DNA of 64,000 nt from Pelobates cultripes (lineage: Eukaryota; Chordata; Amphibia; Anura; Pelobatidae): contig OW240921.1 in assembly GCA_933207985.1 (NCBI GenBank), positions 88,471,499-88,535,498 on the forward strand, read 5' to 3'. The notes below the pieces were generated by a model. The model did no database searches. It was not told the origin of the DNA and worked only from the letters and a program-made list of their open reading frames with translations. Made by a program: the position numbers and the translations under genes. Below, one piece after another: positions 1-9,673 of the stretch. The stretch's first letter is position 1, and each line of letters starts with the position of its first letter.

Positions 1-199
1 CGGCATTTCGGGACTTCTCTTGCAGCCGCTTAGTATATAACTCCATAATTACCATGGTATTAGGGATTTATCTACCAAAAGGCTGAAAGACCTAAATTGG
101 TCTTTCAGCCAAATTTACTAATACGAAGTAAAGATTACTTAGTATTGGTAAATTATGCCCCTACTCGTTATACCGTGGGCCTGTGGCTGCTCACTGTAA

Positions 200-620
200 G
201 AAAAAAAAATAATAAAAAAATTCCCCTCCCGGCCCACACCCCTGAATGGAGTGTGGGGGCCCTAAAGAAGAATAAGGGGACCTATTGTCCTCCTCCCAGC
301 CCCCACCCCTGAGTGGCGGGTGGGGGCTCTAAAGTAAACTAATGGGGGACCTATTGTCCTCCCCCTGGCCCCCACCCATGAGAGATGGGTGGGGGTCCTA
401 AATTAGAATAAGGGGGGGACCTATTGTCCTCCCCCCTGGCCCCCACCCCTGAGTGGTGGGTGGGGGCCCTAAATACCAATAACGGGGGGACCTATTGTCC
501 TCCCCCCTGGCCCCCACCCCTGAGCGGTGGGTGGGGGCCCTAAATATCAATAAGGGGAGACCTATTGTCCTTCCCCATGGCTCCCACCCCTGAGCGGCGA
601 GTGGGGGGCCCTAAATCAGA
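200..620. repeat. GC-rich minisatellite, left arm of foldback
   Basis: Five to six imperfect units of roughly 65-70 bp. Each contains ACCTATTGTCCTCC followed by GGCCCCCACCCCTGAG and a complementary GGTGGGTGGGGGCC, so each unit is itself a small hairpin. Units are separated by short A/T-rich linkers of the CTAAATACCAATAA type. Long G and C runs make G-quadruplex or slipped structures plausible. Confidence 0.8.
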
Positions 621-799
621 ATGACAGCTGAATCCTGGCTATGTTTGTATACTTTTTATTTAAACTTGTACACAGTGTAATATTCTTCATTCTTCCACTG
701 GGTAGTTATATTAGTACTTCGGCAATACTGTACTTCGGAAATTCGGAACTTCGGATCTTTGGCAATTCGGCACTTCCGCAATTCAGCTATTCGTACATT

Positions 800-1230
800 C
801 GGTCCCCCCACCTTATTCTAATTTAGGGCCCCCACCCACCGCTTTCGGGTGACAGCTGGGGGGAGATCAATATGTCCCCCCCTATTGGTATTTAGGGTTC
901 TCACCCACCGCTCAGGAGTGGGGGCCAATGGGGAGGACAATAGGTCCCCCCTCATTCTTCTTTAGGGCCCCCACCCACCGTTCAGGGGTAGGGGCCGGGG
1001 GGAGGACAATAGGTCCTTATTCTAATTTAGGGCCCCCACTCACCGCTCATGGATGGGGGCCGGGTGGAGGACAATAGGTCCCCCCATTAGTTTACTTTAG
1101 GGCCCCCACCCGCTGCTCAGGGGTGGGGACTGGGGGGAGGACAATAGGTCCCCCCCTTATTCTTCTTTAGGGCCCCCACCCGCCGCTCAGGGGTGGAGTG
1201 CGGGGGGGGAGGACAATAGCCACAGGCTGC
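800..1230. repeat. GC-rich minisatellite, right arm of foldback
   Basis: Reverse-complement version of the left-arm array, again five to six units, each with GGAGGACAATAGGT and a GGGCCCCCACCCACCG-type stem. Unit order and linkers differ from the left arm, so the arms have diverged or recombined since they formed. Confidence 0.8.
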
Positions 1231-1465
1231 TCACTGTTTAATAGACATGACCCTACTCTCAGTATAGTGAGTGGGGGCATAATTAACTAATACTAAGTAA
1301 TCTTTAGGTAGCGTTGGTCTTTCAGCCTTTTAGTAGATAGCTCCCTAATACTGTGGGAATTAGGGAGTTATCTACTTATTCATTCCTGTCATTCCATTGA
1401 CAGGCTAAGTAACTTACATTTTATATGAATGTGTGTTACTTGATTGTTGTAAGTGTTGCAAATGC

Positions 1466-1540
1466 TTACAGCTGAATCCTGGCTATGTTTCGGATTTTCG
1501 GCAATTCGACACTTCCGCAATTCAGCTATTCGTACATTCG
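1466..1540. repeat. Second copy of the foldback loop sequence
   Basis: The segment with CAGCTGAATCCTGGCTATG and the TTCGGCAATTCG / CACTTCCGCAATTCAGC motifs repeats sequence found in the foldback loop (about 627-640 and 755-803). It lies about 90 bp outside the right arm. Either the foldback inserted near a related repeat or this is a partial duplicate of its loop. Confidence 0.7.
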
Positions 1541-3837
1541 GATGTATCTGAATGTCCAAATTGACCAAAATTTGTCTGAGTTGACATTTGGAACGAAAGA
1601 AATTGCACATGTCTAGTTTCAAGAAACAAAAGTTGTTAATGTCTTAAAAACCCATGGTAATCTATAGACCCATGATGGGACTGTCATGAAAGATACTTTA
1701 GATCCCAGCATACATTCTGAGAGTTCTACAGTTTCATCTTTGAGAGGGGTAGAATCAACTATATCTGTTAAAGAGGATATCAGAACGCTTATGACTTTGG
1801 ACCACACATGTAGGAAACTCTTTTGGACAATTACACACAGTGACCAATATCATTAATGCTGTGTAGAAACCCGTGCACACAAAGAAAACTAATTCCAACT
1901 TACCAACAAACAAAAAATTAACACCCATACAAGTTCCTTTGAGTTCTTATCGGACCATTTTTTCTCCCATTAATTCCAGTGAGAGAGAGAACTGTATAAC
2001 ATATTTAATTTAAAAATAAACAAACAAATAAATAATTTCATAATTATGTCTCTGTATTGTTTAACTCAAGAGTATTAAAATTGACACGAGAAAATTACAA
2101 TGCTAAATAAGTGATTTTGTAGTATTTGATGGATTTCTTGCCTCTCTGTAGACATGCCCCTAGGGCCAAAACATAATTAATATAACAGAATGCAAAACGT
2201 GTTTTACCATACCATTTTCTTCCCATTTATCAGTCTGTTTTGCTTTGTTTGTGTCTCTGCCCTTCTCTCTATGAAAAAGAATATGCTTCTTCTCCCATCT
2301 TATCTTAAAAGTAGTATACTCTGTGAATTGTTTACATTACTACTCTTCCAATTCCAGTTTAAATGATCATCATATTGATGTATGAAACAAGAATATATCA
2401 TATGTGAAAGTAAGTTTGATTTATTTAACTGTATGTATATGTACTGGTTAAGGTGAAATCTGACATGTTATCAACACTGTCCTTTTTATCTTGCTGACAC
2501 GTTGAAGATATGATGACAAAACAGAAACATAATTTATGGAATACACAGAAATCTCTTTCTGGCTCTTTAAAGGTGGTTCACAGTATTACTCAAGAAAACC
2601 AAGACAGGTTTCCAGACATCAAAAACCTTCGTAAGACCCTACCACCTGAGATTAACAGATGTGGATACTTCTTCTTAGCAATTTACAGGCTGTTAACAGT
2701 AAATATATATCATAGTTTGTTTTGTAAATTGTTAACATATTCTACAGTGTTATTACAAGGGAAATACGATGGAAGGTAAAATAAATGAAACAAGAAGAAT
2801 TTCATGCCCGGCTCACAAGAGATTACAACCTAGTTTAATTTGAATTGGTAGAATAACATAGGGGGATGTTTTGAACATTGTGGTCTGCCATTGTGATCTG
2901 CCATTCTGGAAGTGCCCTGGGAGAAAATGGCAATATAAATTTTATTTTATATTAAAATTGTTATAAATATATTTTAAAAATGTAAATGCATACATTTATA
3001 GAGATATTTATGATTCTCTTCTGGGAAATATAAAAAACTATCACAAATTCACGCAAATGTGCCCAGTGAAGCCTAAACAGGGGACAGAGAGGACAAAATT
3101 ACCATTTATTAGGATTGACCCTGACACAACACGCACACCTCTTATGCACACCAAAATGGTCTGCTTATATATTAAAGATCAGAAAAAGGTGATGTTAAGG
3201 AAAAAATCTAAAATAATGTTAGGGTTACATTTCTGCATTTTGTGTTTAGAGTGGTCAGAAAATGGACAGGCATATATAAATTTGTTGGAATAGAAGTGGT
3301 GAGGAAGTACTTTAAATGGTACATGGCATGGGGAGCAGCATTTTATGAGAACAAAAAATGTAGATAGATTAGTTAGAAGGCAAAGAGCACCTAAATGAGA
3401 ACATTTTCTTGTGCCAAACATGAATCTATAAGTTAAAAAATATATAATTTTGCGTATTTACAAAAGATAGACAAAGAAAGCAAACACGATGAAAGGGAAA
3501 GAAAGAGGGAAAAGAAGAGAAAAAAAATTAAGAATATACAGGTGATACTCGAAAAATTAGAATATCGTGCAGAAGTTAATTTATTTCAGTAATGCAACGT
3601 AAAAGGGGAAACTAATATATGAGATAGACGCATTACATGCAAAGCAAAATAGTTTAGGAAAATGGACCATGATGCCTCTTTTATCAGAGATTGATAAGTT
3701 AGCAATTTGCACTTGGTTAATAAACATTTCAGTGATTTAAACATTAAGTTTAATTCCTTAGGCACTTAAGTAAATAAATAAAACATATCTCAATTTGTAT
3801 GGTAAATCTAAGGTTGTATAATCTTAATATTTCTTAA

Positions 3838-3876
<39 letters not shown>

Positions 3877-4221
3877 TAATCTCTATTTTGTGACGACAGA
3901 AAGCATAAAGGTAAACAATAACATGGCTTATTCAAAAGCCTTCATGAGGGTGCATAGTTGCAGCGTGCGTAGTCATGGAATTTACATTCAGAATGAAGAG
4001 AGGTTAGTGAGTTTGTTGTACCCGCTACAGTTGTGGAGGGTACATTCGTTCTGTTGCCTTCTGTCACGTGTTTCCAATGTCAGGGTAAAGGGTGGGGGTG
4101 GGAGTCTGGGGTGGATAGTAGGTTGGGGATGTGGTGGGCTTACGGGATGTGTCAGGGTTGTGTTGGTGGGTCGGAGTTGTCTGTGTGGTTTCACTTAAGT
4201 ATATTTTTTAATGCAAGAATT
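1541..4221. other. Non-coding 5' flank of OR-a
   Basis: No ORF with a recognisable product. From about 1860 to 3840 the sequence is conserved with the OR-b flank, so it may hold the promoter and untranslated first exon of OR-a. I could not place a transcription start. A fragment at about 3541-3660 (ATACTCGAAAAATTAGAATA and the following ATGAGATAGACGCATTACAT) resembles a widely dispersed vertebrate repeat that I cannot name with confidence. The 4080-4145 stretch is G-rich. Confidence 0.5.
3838..3872. repeat. (TA)n microsatellite
   Basis: Uninterrupted alternating TA tract of about 35 bp. Confidence 0.95.
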
Positions 4222-4265
4222 CAAGATTTTCCTAGTCTTGACGTCAGAAAATCTAGATTTTATTA

Positions 4266-4458
4266 AAGACAGGAGGCGAGTATTATGGATTAACTTTCTT
4301 TACTAAACTCCAGCAGCAAAGAAAATTTTAATAAAGTTTAGTGAAACAATATAAGAAAAAACAGTCAAGTAACTGCAATGGAATATCCAATAGTCAAACA
4401 GCATCCGGCGTAGTATATATATATATAGGGAATGACCTCAATCCTCTTCCTCTTTCGA
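4266..4458 (-). repeat. DIRS right inverted terminal repeat
   Basis: Inverted match to 6711-6896 over about 190 bp. Shared blocks include ACTAAACTTTATT, CAAGTAACTGCAATGG, GGATATTCCATTGC and CAGGAGG. Its outer 45 bp, with TTGACGTCAGAAAATCTAG, recur in the internal complementary region. Confidence 0.85.
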
Positions 4459-4579
4459 GCTGCGACTTTAGAGAAGTAATCCAATCGAATAAACTCCTAG
4501 AACAGGTAAATACAGGAGAAAACCCCAAACTGGTTCAAGCTGAAATACAAAAACGAGGGTGGGTTAATGAAAGAGATAA

Positions 4580-4668
4580 TACTCGCCTCCTGTCTTTAAT
4601 AAAATCTAGATTTTCTGACGTCAAAACTTGGAAAATCTTGAATTTTATAACAAGACAGGAGGCTCATA
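4580..4668 (-). repeat. DIRS internal complementary region
   Basis: This segment joins the complement of one element end (AGATTTTCTGACGTC and CGCCTCCTGTCTTTAAT) directly to the complement of the other (ACAAGACAGGAGGCTCATA). That is the expected form of a DIRS internal complementary region, thought to guide joining of element ends into a circle during replication. Confidence 0.8.
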
Positions 4669-4734
4669 TTATGCATGTTAAAAGCTTAATAATAACATGT
4701 AACATATATCTAAACAAATTATAGAATTACTTTT

Positions 4735-5215
4735 GAAACATGTATGTTGGGTCTAAAATAAAACTTTTTAAAAGTAGATTCCGAAGATTAATCTGTAGCT
4801 TTTAATAAATCTGTTAAAGAGCCTTCTGCTTGGAAAACTTTAGTAGACCTCGCTCCTCTGGAGGAGTGAGCTCCAAATATAGAAATATTAATATCTGCCA
4901 TCGACATAGTTTGTGTTACCCATCTGGCTAAAGATGTAGAAGTGACAGGGAGAAAAGGTTTTCGAAAAGAGATTAATTAGTATGTCTTAAGAAAGAGGTT
5001 TTAAGCTTGTACGTCTGAAGACAGTTAACCACACATAAAAGAGGATGATCAGAAAAAGAAGGATAGAAAACTGAATGTAGGTTAGTTTTAGTACATCTAA
5101 CAATAGAAAATTGAGCCCCATCTGGAGTGTATTGTCTATTATTGAGGTCCAAAGTCGTAACATCAGAAACTCTTTCAAAAGAAATGAGACAAAGTAAAAG
5201 AGTAAGTATAAATTA
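4735..5215 (-). pseudogene. DIRS tyrosine recombinase, C-terminal fragment
   Basis: Minus-strand translation gives a tyrosine recombinase catalytic half. It has a segment reading GAHSSRGARSTKVFQAEGSL, which supplies the H-x-x-R catalytic pair. About 35 residues on comes SSESTFKKFYFRP, whose Tyr is the likely nucleophile. Upstream text (DVTTLDLNNRQ, then CTKTNLHSVFYPSF) fits the same domain. Tyrosine recombinases of this class insert circular DNA copies in the nucleus. A stop directly precedes SSESTF, and the N-terminal half together with the preceding RT/RNase H is absent, so the fragment is dead. The product is inferred from motifs and the surrounding inverted repeats. Confidence 0.75.
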
Positions 5216-5272
5216 TAGGAATTTTAAAGATAATGAGTATTTGGCTACATGAGCCATCGGAACACATTCGGC

Positions 5273-5986
5273 TCAACGGGGATCTTTTATATTATCTGGG
5301 TTAAATAAAGGTTTTCCTGCAGTATCCATAATAACGTTTTCATCATCAGATTTTGGTACATGTTCAGGCACCTCAGAGTATTCAGAATAATGAGAATCTG
5401 CATCAGATTCTTCATCTTCTAAAGATGAGGATGAATTATAAGAGGAGATTTTATAAGAGTCAGGTTTGCTCCTGTGAATAGGTTTCCGAGTTAGTTTGTC
5501 TTCCTCAAGAGCAGAGGGTCTTTTGAGTAAGTTACTCTCATCAAATTTGCGTGATATATACATTTCATTATGGTCTTGGACCTTCCTTTTTTTAGTTGCT
5601 TTAGAGCAAGAAAGGGACTCATAAGGACCATCAAAACAATGCTTACGAATTCTGGGTGGCCTTCGCAGACCTCCTGAAACCTTGCACCAAATTCCTTTCA
5701 GACTCTACAGATGACCAAAATTGGTCCTGGGGACTATTAATACATCAGTCTGTTGCGCAGGTTTGGTAGATTGGCTGATAGCATGAGCCACAGATTTTGC
5801 AATTGCCTCCTGCATAGAGAACATAGCAGAAAATATGTCAGATGATACTGATTTGTTGACGGATAAATCAACAATATTCTGTAACGAGTACTCAGTGAGG
5901 ATTTCACATTCAACATTAGCACCAGTAATTGGTGACTGTGAAAGAGTTTTCTTACACTCTTTAGAATTCATAATAATAATAATCAA
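5273..5986 (-). pseudogene. DIRS gag-like ORF1, broken
   Basis: Two minus-strand reading blocks, 5986-5705 (93 aa) and 5563-5273 (96 aa), with a short frame-disrupted gap between them. The first holds a hydrophobic helix-like segment around SAMFSMQEAIAKSVAHAI. The second is Ser/Asp/Glu rich (SSSSLEDEESDADSHYSEYS) and ends in GKPLFNPDNIKDPR, which resembles the segment I associate with the end of DIRS gag proteins in amphibians and fish. The protein would form the nucleic-acid-binding particle. It lies just after the left inverted repeat and leader, where DIRS ORF1 belongs. It is broken by at least one frameshift and is fused by deletion to recombinase sequence. Confidence 0.6.
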
Positions 5987-6710
5987 ATTCTAGTAGTCTG
6001 CAATAAAGTAAATATTGCTTGATATATTCCAATACAATTACAATAGTATAAGTATAATTTGGTAAAATAATCTGAACTGGATACAAATTATGTCAAAGTA
6101 ATCTTTATCCGAGAAGAAACAGTCAGCTGAAGGAATCTGCTGAGGTAAAGTAGGCGGTAATGGGCGGGCAAAAAGGGGCGGGAAAGAACAACCAACTAGC
6201 TATGAAAAAAGCCCAGGAAGTGATGTCAGATTGAATCTGAGGTAAATTGAATGTATGAAACAACTGAAAGGTTAAACCTATTCGTGACGCGATTGAGAGG
6301 AAAAAAACAGCGAATTGAAATAAACTGAATAGCTTTGAATCGCAAAAGGGGTGTTAGCGGAAAAAATAATCAAATCATGATTTGCGTTCGGTTGGAAACG
6401 CCCAAAAGATACACAAAATGACTGAACTGTTTGCAAACCAAAATATGAGTATAATTGTAATATCGTTTGCGAGTTTTGACGAAAACGGCCTCGCGGATTA
6501 ACTTTGGCTAGTAGCAATAAATGAATAACCCCAGAAAATTTGAAAATATAATTAGAAAATATTTGAAAATAAATATTTGTGCTTACAATAACAGTATAAA
6601 TAAAACAATATAAATTATAATCTAAATAAACTTAAACTAAAGATTAAAAAGAATATAGAATAACTGTAATGTACGTATATATGTTACTTATCTCCACTGG
6701 AGCAGCAAAG

Positions 6711-6896
6711 AAAGAGGAAGAGGATTGGGGGTCATTCCCTATATATAGACTACGCTGGATGCTGATTGGCTATTGGATATTCCATTGCAGTTACTTGACT
6801 GTTTTTCTTATATTGTTTCACTAAACTTTATTGAAATATTCTTTGCTACTGGAGTTTAGTAAAGAAAGTTAATGCATAATATGAGCCTCCTGTCTT
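6711..6896 (-). repeat. DIRS left inverted terminal repeat
   Basis: Inverted counterpart of 4266-4458, ending in CCTCCTGTCTTGTAATAG. This outer end is repeated, complemented, in the internal complementary region. It marks the 5' side of the minus-strand element. Confidence 0.85.
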
Positions 6897-7014
6897 GTAA
6901 TAGAATTAAAAACATGCATTTATTTGCTTTTTGACAATGTTTAATATTATAAAATCCCAACACACCAGATGTTAAAGTATATCAATGCAAACTTTTGTAT
7001 TTTCTTTTGATTAT

Positions 7015-7016
7015 AG
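7015..7016 (+). promoter_or_regulatory. Predicted 3' splice site before OR-a
   Basis: A pyrimidine-rich tract ending TTTTGATTATAG precedes the start codon by 13 nt. OR-b and OR-c have an AG in the same relative place, which fits the usual OR structure of untranslated 5' exon(s) plus one coding exon. The AG choice is inferred. No cDNA is available. Confidence 0.6.
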
Positions 7017-7029
7017 AATAACTAGTAAT

Positions 7030-7986
7030 ATGGAAAAAGAAAACATCACAGCAACAAATGAATTTATTCTCGTTGGACTTTCAGAGACCTCTGATCTTCA
7101 CTTGTTGCTTTTTACAGTATTTTTGTTTACATATGTTATAAGTGTGCTTGGAAATGTGTCTATTATTTTAGTATATCGATATAATGCTAATCTTCACAGT
7201 CCTATGTACTTCTATGTTGCTAACCTCTCATTTTTAGAAATATGTTATATATCATCCACAGTTCCTAAAATGTTGTCAATCCTCCTATCAGAACATAAAA
7301 CTATCTCTTTCTATGGTTGTGCTATGCAAATGTATTGCTTTCTGTTACTGGGGAGCACGGAGTGCTACATGCTTTCAGCCATGGCTTATGATCGATATAA
7401 TGCCATTTGCCACCCTCTCTTGTATGTTACAATAATGAATAAAAGAACATGTGCCAGTCTTATTGGTGGTGCATGGCTCATTGGGGCTGTAAATGCACTA
7501 ATACACACTGTTCTCACGTTCACTTTACAATTCTGTGGCACAAGAAAAATTAAGCATTTCTTTTGTGATATCCCACCTGTTCTAGAGCTGGCGTGTAAGG
7601 ACACAAGAATTAATGAGATTGTAATTTATATCATTTGTAGCAGTGTAATAGTAGGTTCCTTTATCCTGACAATGATATCATATGTGAACATTATTGCAAC
7701 AATTTTAAATATAAACTCAGTTTCGGGAAGGAAGAAAGCATTCTCAACCTGCACCTCTCACTTGATTGTAGTTTGTTTGTTTTACGGTTCAGGTACATTT
7801 ATGTACATCAGACCCAAATCCAGTTATTTAATGGAAAGAGACAGATTTATTGCTGTTATGTATGCAGTTATTGCCCCTCTGTTAAATCCTTTTATATACA
7901 GTCTCAAAAATAATGATGTAAAAATTGCCATAAGAAAGTCGATTTGCCAAATTTATTCTGAAGAAGAACAACTTTATGGACAATAG
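7030..7986 (+). CDS. Olfactory receptor OR-a (class II)
   Basis: Intact 318-residue odorant receptor, a seven-helix GPCR of olfactory neuron cilia that would signal through G-olf and cAMP. Visible OR hallmarks: N-glycosylation sequon NIT at residues 5-7, GN at 41-42 in TM1, PMY at 58-60, SFLEICY at 67-73 with TVPKML at 77-82, the TM3 end MAYDRYNAICHP at 118-129, KAFSTCTSH at 236-244 in TM6 and PLLNPFIYSLKN at 283-294 in TM7. Cys97 and Cys179 are candidates for the conserved disulfide. The ATG at 7030 is preferred over the in-frame ATG at 6985, because that one lies before the predicted splice acceptor and because OR-b starts at the aligned residue. The LEICY/TVPKM text suggests affinity to mammalian family 6/10/11-like receptors. 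Val of the usual DRYVAICHP is Asn here. It lies in the duplicated unit shared with OR-b. Confidence 0.95.
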   Translation: MEKENITATNEFILVGLSETSDLHLLLFTVFLFTYVISVLGNVSIILVYRYNANLHSPMYFYVANLSFLEICYISSTVPKMLSILLSEHKTISFYGCAMQMYCFLLLGSTECYMLSAMAYDRYNAICHPLLYVTIMNKRTCASLIGGAWLIGAVNALIHTVLTFTLQFCGTRKIKHFFCDIPPVLELACKDTRINEIVIYIICSSVIVGSFILTMISYVNIIATILNINSVSGRKKAFSTCTSHLIVVCLFYGSGTFMYIRPKSSYLMERDRFIAVMYAVIAPLLNPFIYSLKNNDVKIAIRKSICQIYSEEEQLYGQ

Positions 7987-8249
7987 AAACATACTTAGAT
8001 ATGTTCATTAACCCACAGAATACTAGACCTGTGTGTAAGTTAATGAAAACCTTACTTTATGAAGATGCGCATATTCATAGATTCTAAACAACAGAGTATA
8101 TTCACTGAATTGACAATGAACTATTGTTTTGTTTTTTTTCAATCTATGTTCTATTGGTTTAAATGTTGGTGTCATCTCAAAGAGGTCAATATGTGATGTT
8201 CTTAATAAAATAAACATTAAATTCAATCTGTATCTATGTAATAGCATAT

Positions 8250-8588
8250 TATCGTTGATGGCATATCATTTACTCCTTCTCTCACTCCCCAAAGAAGAAT
8301 CTGTATAGATTGCTATTAAGGGGATACTTAATTTAAATAATAAACAAGAACAGATTTGTTTTTATTTATTCTTTCATCCTAATGTAGAACCATTTTTTTT
8401 GGAGGACAGGTTTTGTCAGGGCTGGATTTACACATCAGGTGTCTGTAGGTACACAATTCTAAGGCACACCTGCTCCCTAACCTCAAAAATAGGGCAGATA
8501 TAATATGTAAAATTAATTTCTTAACTGCACATTTGCCGCCAGGCACAGCAGTAACCTAAAAAGGGAAGGTGGATCAGTGCTAGATAAC
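8250..8588. other. OR-a 3' flank, non-coding
   Basis: To about 8390 it matches the OR-b downstream flank (TCTGTATAG and ACAAGAACAGATT blocks). After that comes a short stretch with GGGCTGGATTTACACATCAG that looks like a dispersed repeat but is not identified. The region ends at the target-site duplication of L1-1. No gene seen. Confidence 0.5.
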
Positions 8589-8590
8589 TT
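8579..8590. repeat. Target-site duplication of L1-1 (3' side)
   Basis: GCTAGATAACTT, identical to 14459-14470, directly abutting the poly-T that is the L1-1 poly-A on the minus strand. Confidence 0.85.
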
Positions 8591-9377
8591 TTTTTTTTTT
8601 TTTCATAAATAATTTTTTGTTAAATGATTTTGCAGGATATACATGGTACAGAAACGGAAGTGTACATAACTAATACAGGTCATCAAATCCAAGCAATACA
8701 TTGCAGTATGCAGTATCAAACATTGCAGTCGTAGTCAATAGTATCTTTAGAAACAACAGTGTAATGCAGAGTTTTAGCAGTGGACAGTAGACATGCATAG
8801 TACATTCATTGCGTCCGTTAATTCTGGTATAGAGTATATGTTTTGCGTGTGTCTTGGGGGAACCCTTTTAAACCTCAGTTCTTGCTTGGGTAAGTATGGT
8901 TCTTTACATAGTAAGGTTTGGGCAACACTGTTTAGAAAAGTGTTCGGTACCACTTAGAGTATTATTTCCATGTGCTGTTTACTCTAGGAGTGTTATTTTT
9001 TAATGCAATGTTTGATCACCTACACATCTGTACAGCTAGGTAGTCCAAAGTTAATAGTTATTTTGAATAAGTCTTGAACTTGGGGATACAAAAAAAAGAA
9101 AAGTGAAGTTCAAAGAAAGCTTGTGAACAGCAAGGATGAGGGTGGGGGAGGAGGAAAACTGGATGAAATAAAAGAGTAATGGGTGTATTTCAGTGTATTC
9201 TGTTTGTCCATTCCTGGATTAGTAAAAGGTTTGGCTTCCCTTTGGCTTATAACTGAGCTAATGGATTAGCATCCGAGTGATTGTGACTTCTTCCAGTCAT
9301 GAGTCCCTAAGGACGAGGCCCGAGTGATAAGTACTACGTCATTCATTTATATGTACATGTGCAGCTGTGTATGAGAG

Positions 9378-9378
<1 letters not shown>

Positions 9379-9439
<61 letters not shown>
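9379..9439. repeat. (TA)n microsatellite in L1-1 3' UTR
   Basis: About 60 bp of alternating TA followed by a T-rich tract. Confidence 0.95.
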
Positions 9440-9442
<3 letters not shown>

Positions 9443-9673
9443 TTTTATTTTTTTTGTAATTTACATATATGTGTCCCTTATTGAGAGCCATTTTTGCCAC
9501 CACTTTGTATACTCTCTTTGCTCTGAAGGCGGCAAGCAATTTTTCAATATTGGCTCAAGGTATCAAGTCTAGTTAGAACTTCAGTCAATGTAGGGACTTG
9601 GGTTTGTTTCCATCTGTATGCAGTTGCGGTTTTGGCCACTATGAGGCAGTGTATCAGTTCAAAGTTTGTGTCC

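Larger units (their letters stand above)
30..1378. mobile_element. Foldback element with long inverted arms
   Basis: The outer about 150-170 bp of each end are inverted copies of one another. Shared blocks are the AACTCC...TATTAGGG...TATCTACYAAAAGGCTGAAAGACC region (split here around mismatches), the AAAGATTACTTAGTATT block and the GCCTGTGGCTGCTCACTGT block. Inside these, both arms carry the same GC-rich tandem unit in opposite orientation, so the whole region can fold into one long hairpin around a loop at about 625-805. No coding region is supported. The structure fits a foldback (FB-like) non-autonomous DNA transposon. The family is not recognised and no clear target-site duplication was found. 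Confidence 0.7.
4222..6905 (-). mobile_element. DIRS-type retrotransposon, internally deleted
   Basis: Read on the minus strand, the order is left inverted terminal repeat (6896-6711), 5' leader, gag-like ORFs, the C-terminal half of a tyrosine recombinase, an internal complementary region (about 4668-4580) and the right inverted repeat (4458-4266). DIRS elements characteristically have inverted repeats plus an internal region complementary to both outer ends, and use a tyrosine recombinase in place of an integrase. Reverse transcriptase, RNase H and the recombinase N-terminus are missing, apparently by one deletion near 5220. The element is absent from the OR-b copy of the duplicated segment. 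Confidence 0.85.
1860..8390 (+). repeat. Tandem duplication unit, copy 1 (with OR-a)
   Basis: Long stretches of non-coding flank match 27640-32320 in the same order and orientation. Examples are the TAGACATGCCCCTAGGGCC region (2150/27836), ATGATGTATGAAACAAGAATAT-type sequence (2373/28063), the ATGCCTCTTTTATCAGAG region (3671/30180), the OR coding exon, and CAAAGAGGTCAATAT downstream (8176/31874). Removing the DIRS element here (about 2.7 kb) and the PLE unit in copy 2 (about 0.8 kb) leaves both copies about 3.9 kb long. This is a segmental duplication that carried the OR gene and its upstream region. Confidence 0.85.

Noticed and set aside
200..1230. Regular repeats that could be taken for a CRISPR-like array
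   Set aside because: Units are contiguous GC-rich hairpins without unique spacers, inverted between two arms, and the context is a vertebrate genome. A foldback minisatellite explains them.
3890..4266. Overlapping 68-102 codon frames on both strands
   Set aside because: They come from one G-rich stretch open in several frames. No domain is visible and they are not conserved in the OR-b flank.
6985..7029. In-frame upstream ATG as the OR-a start
   Set aside because: It precedes the predicted splice acceptor, the added residues are not OR-like, and OR-b aligns from the ATG corresponding to 7030.
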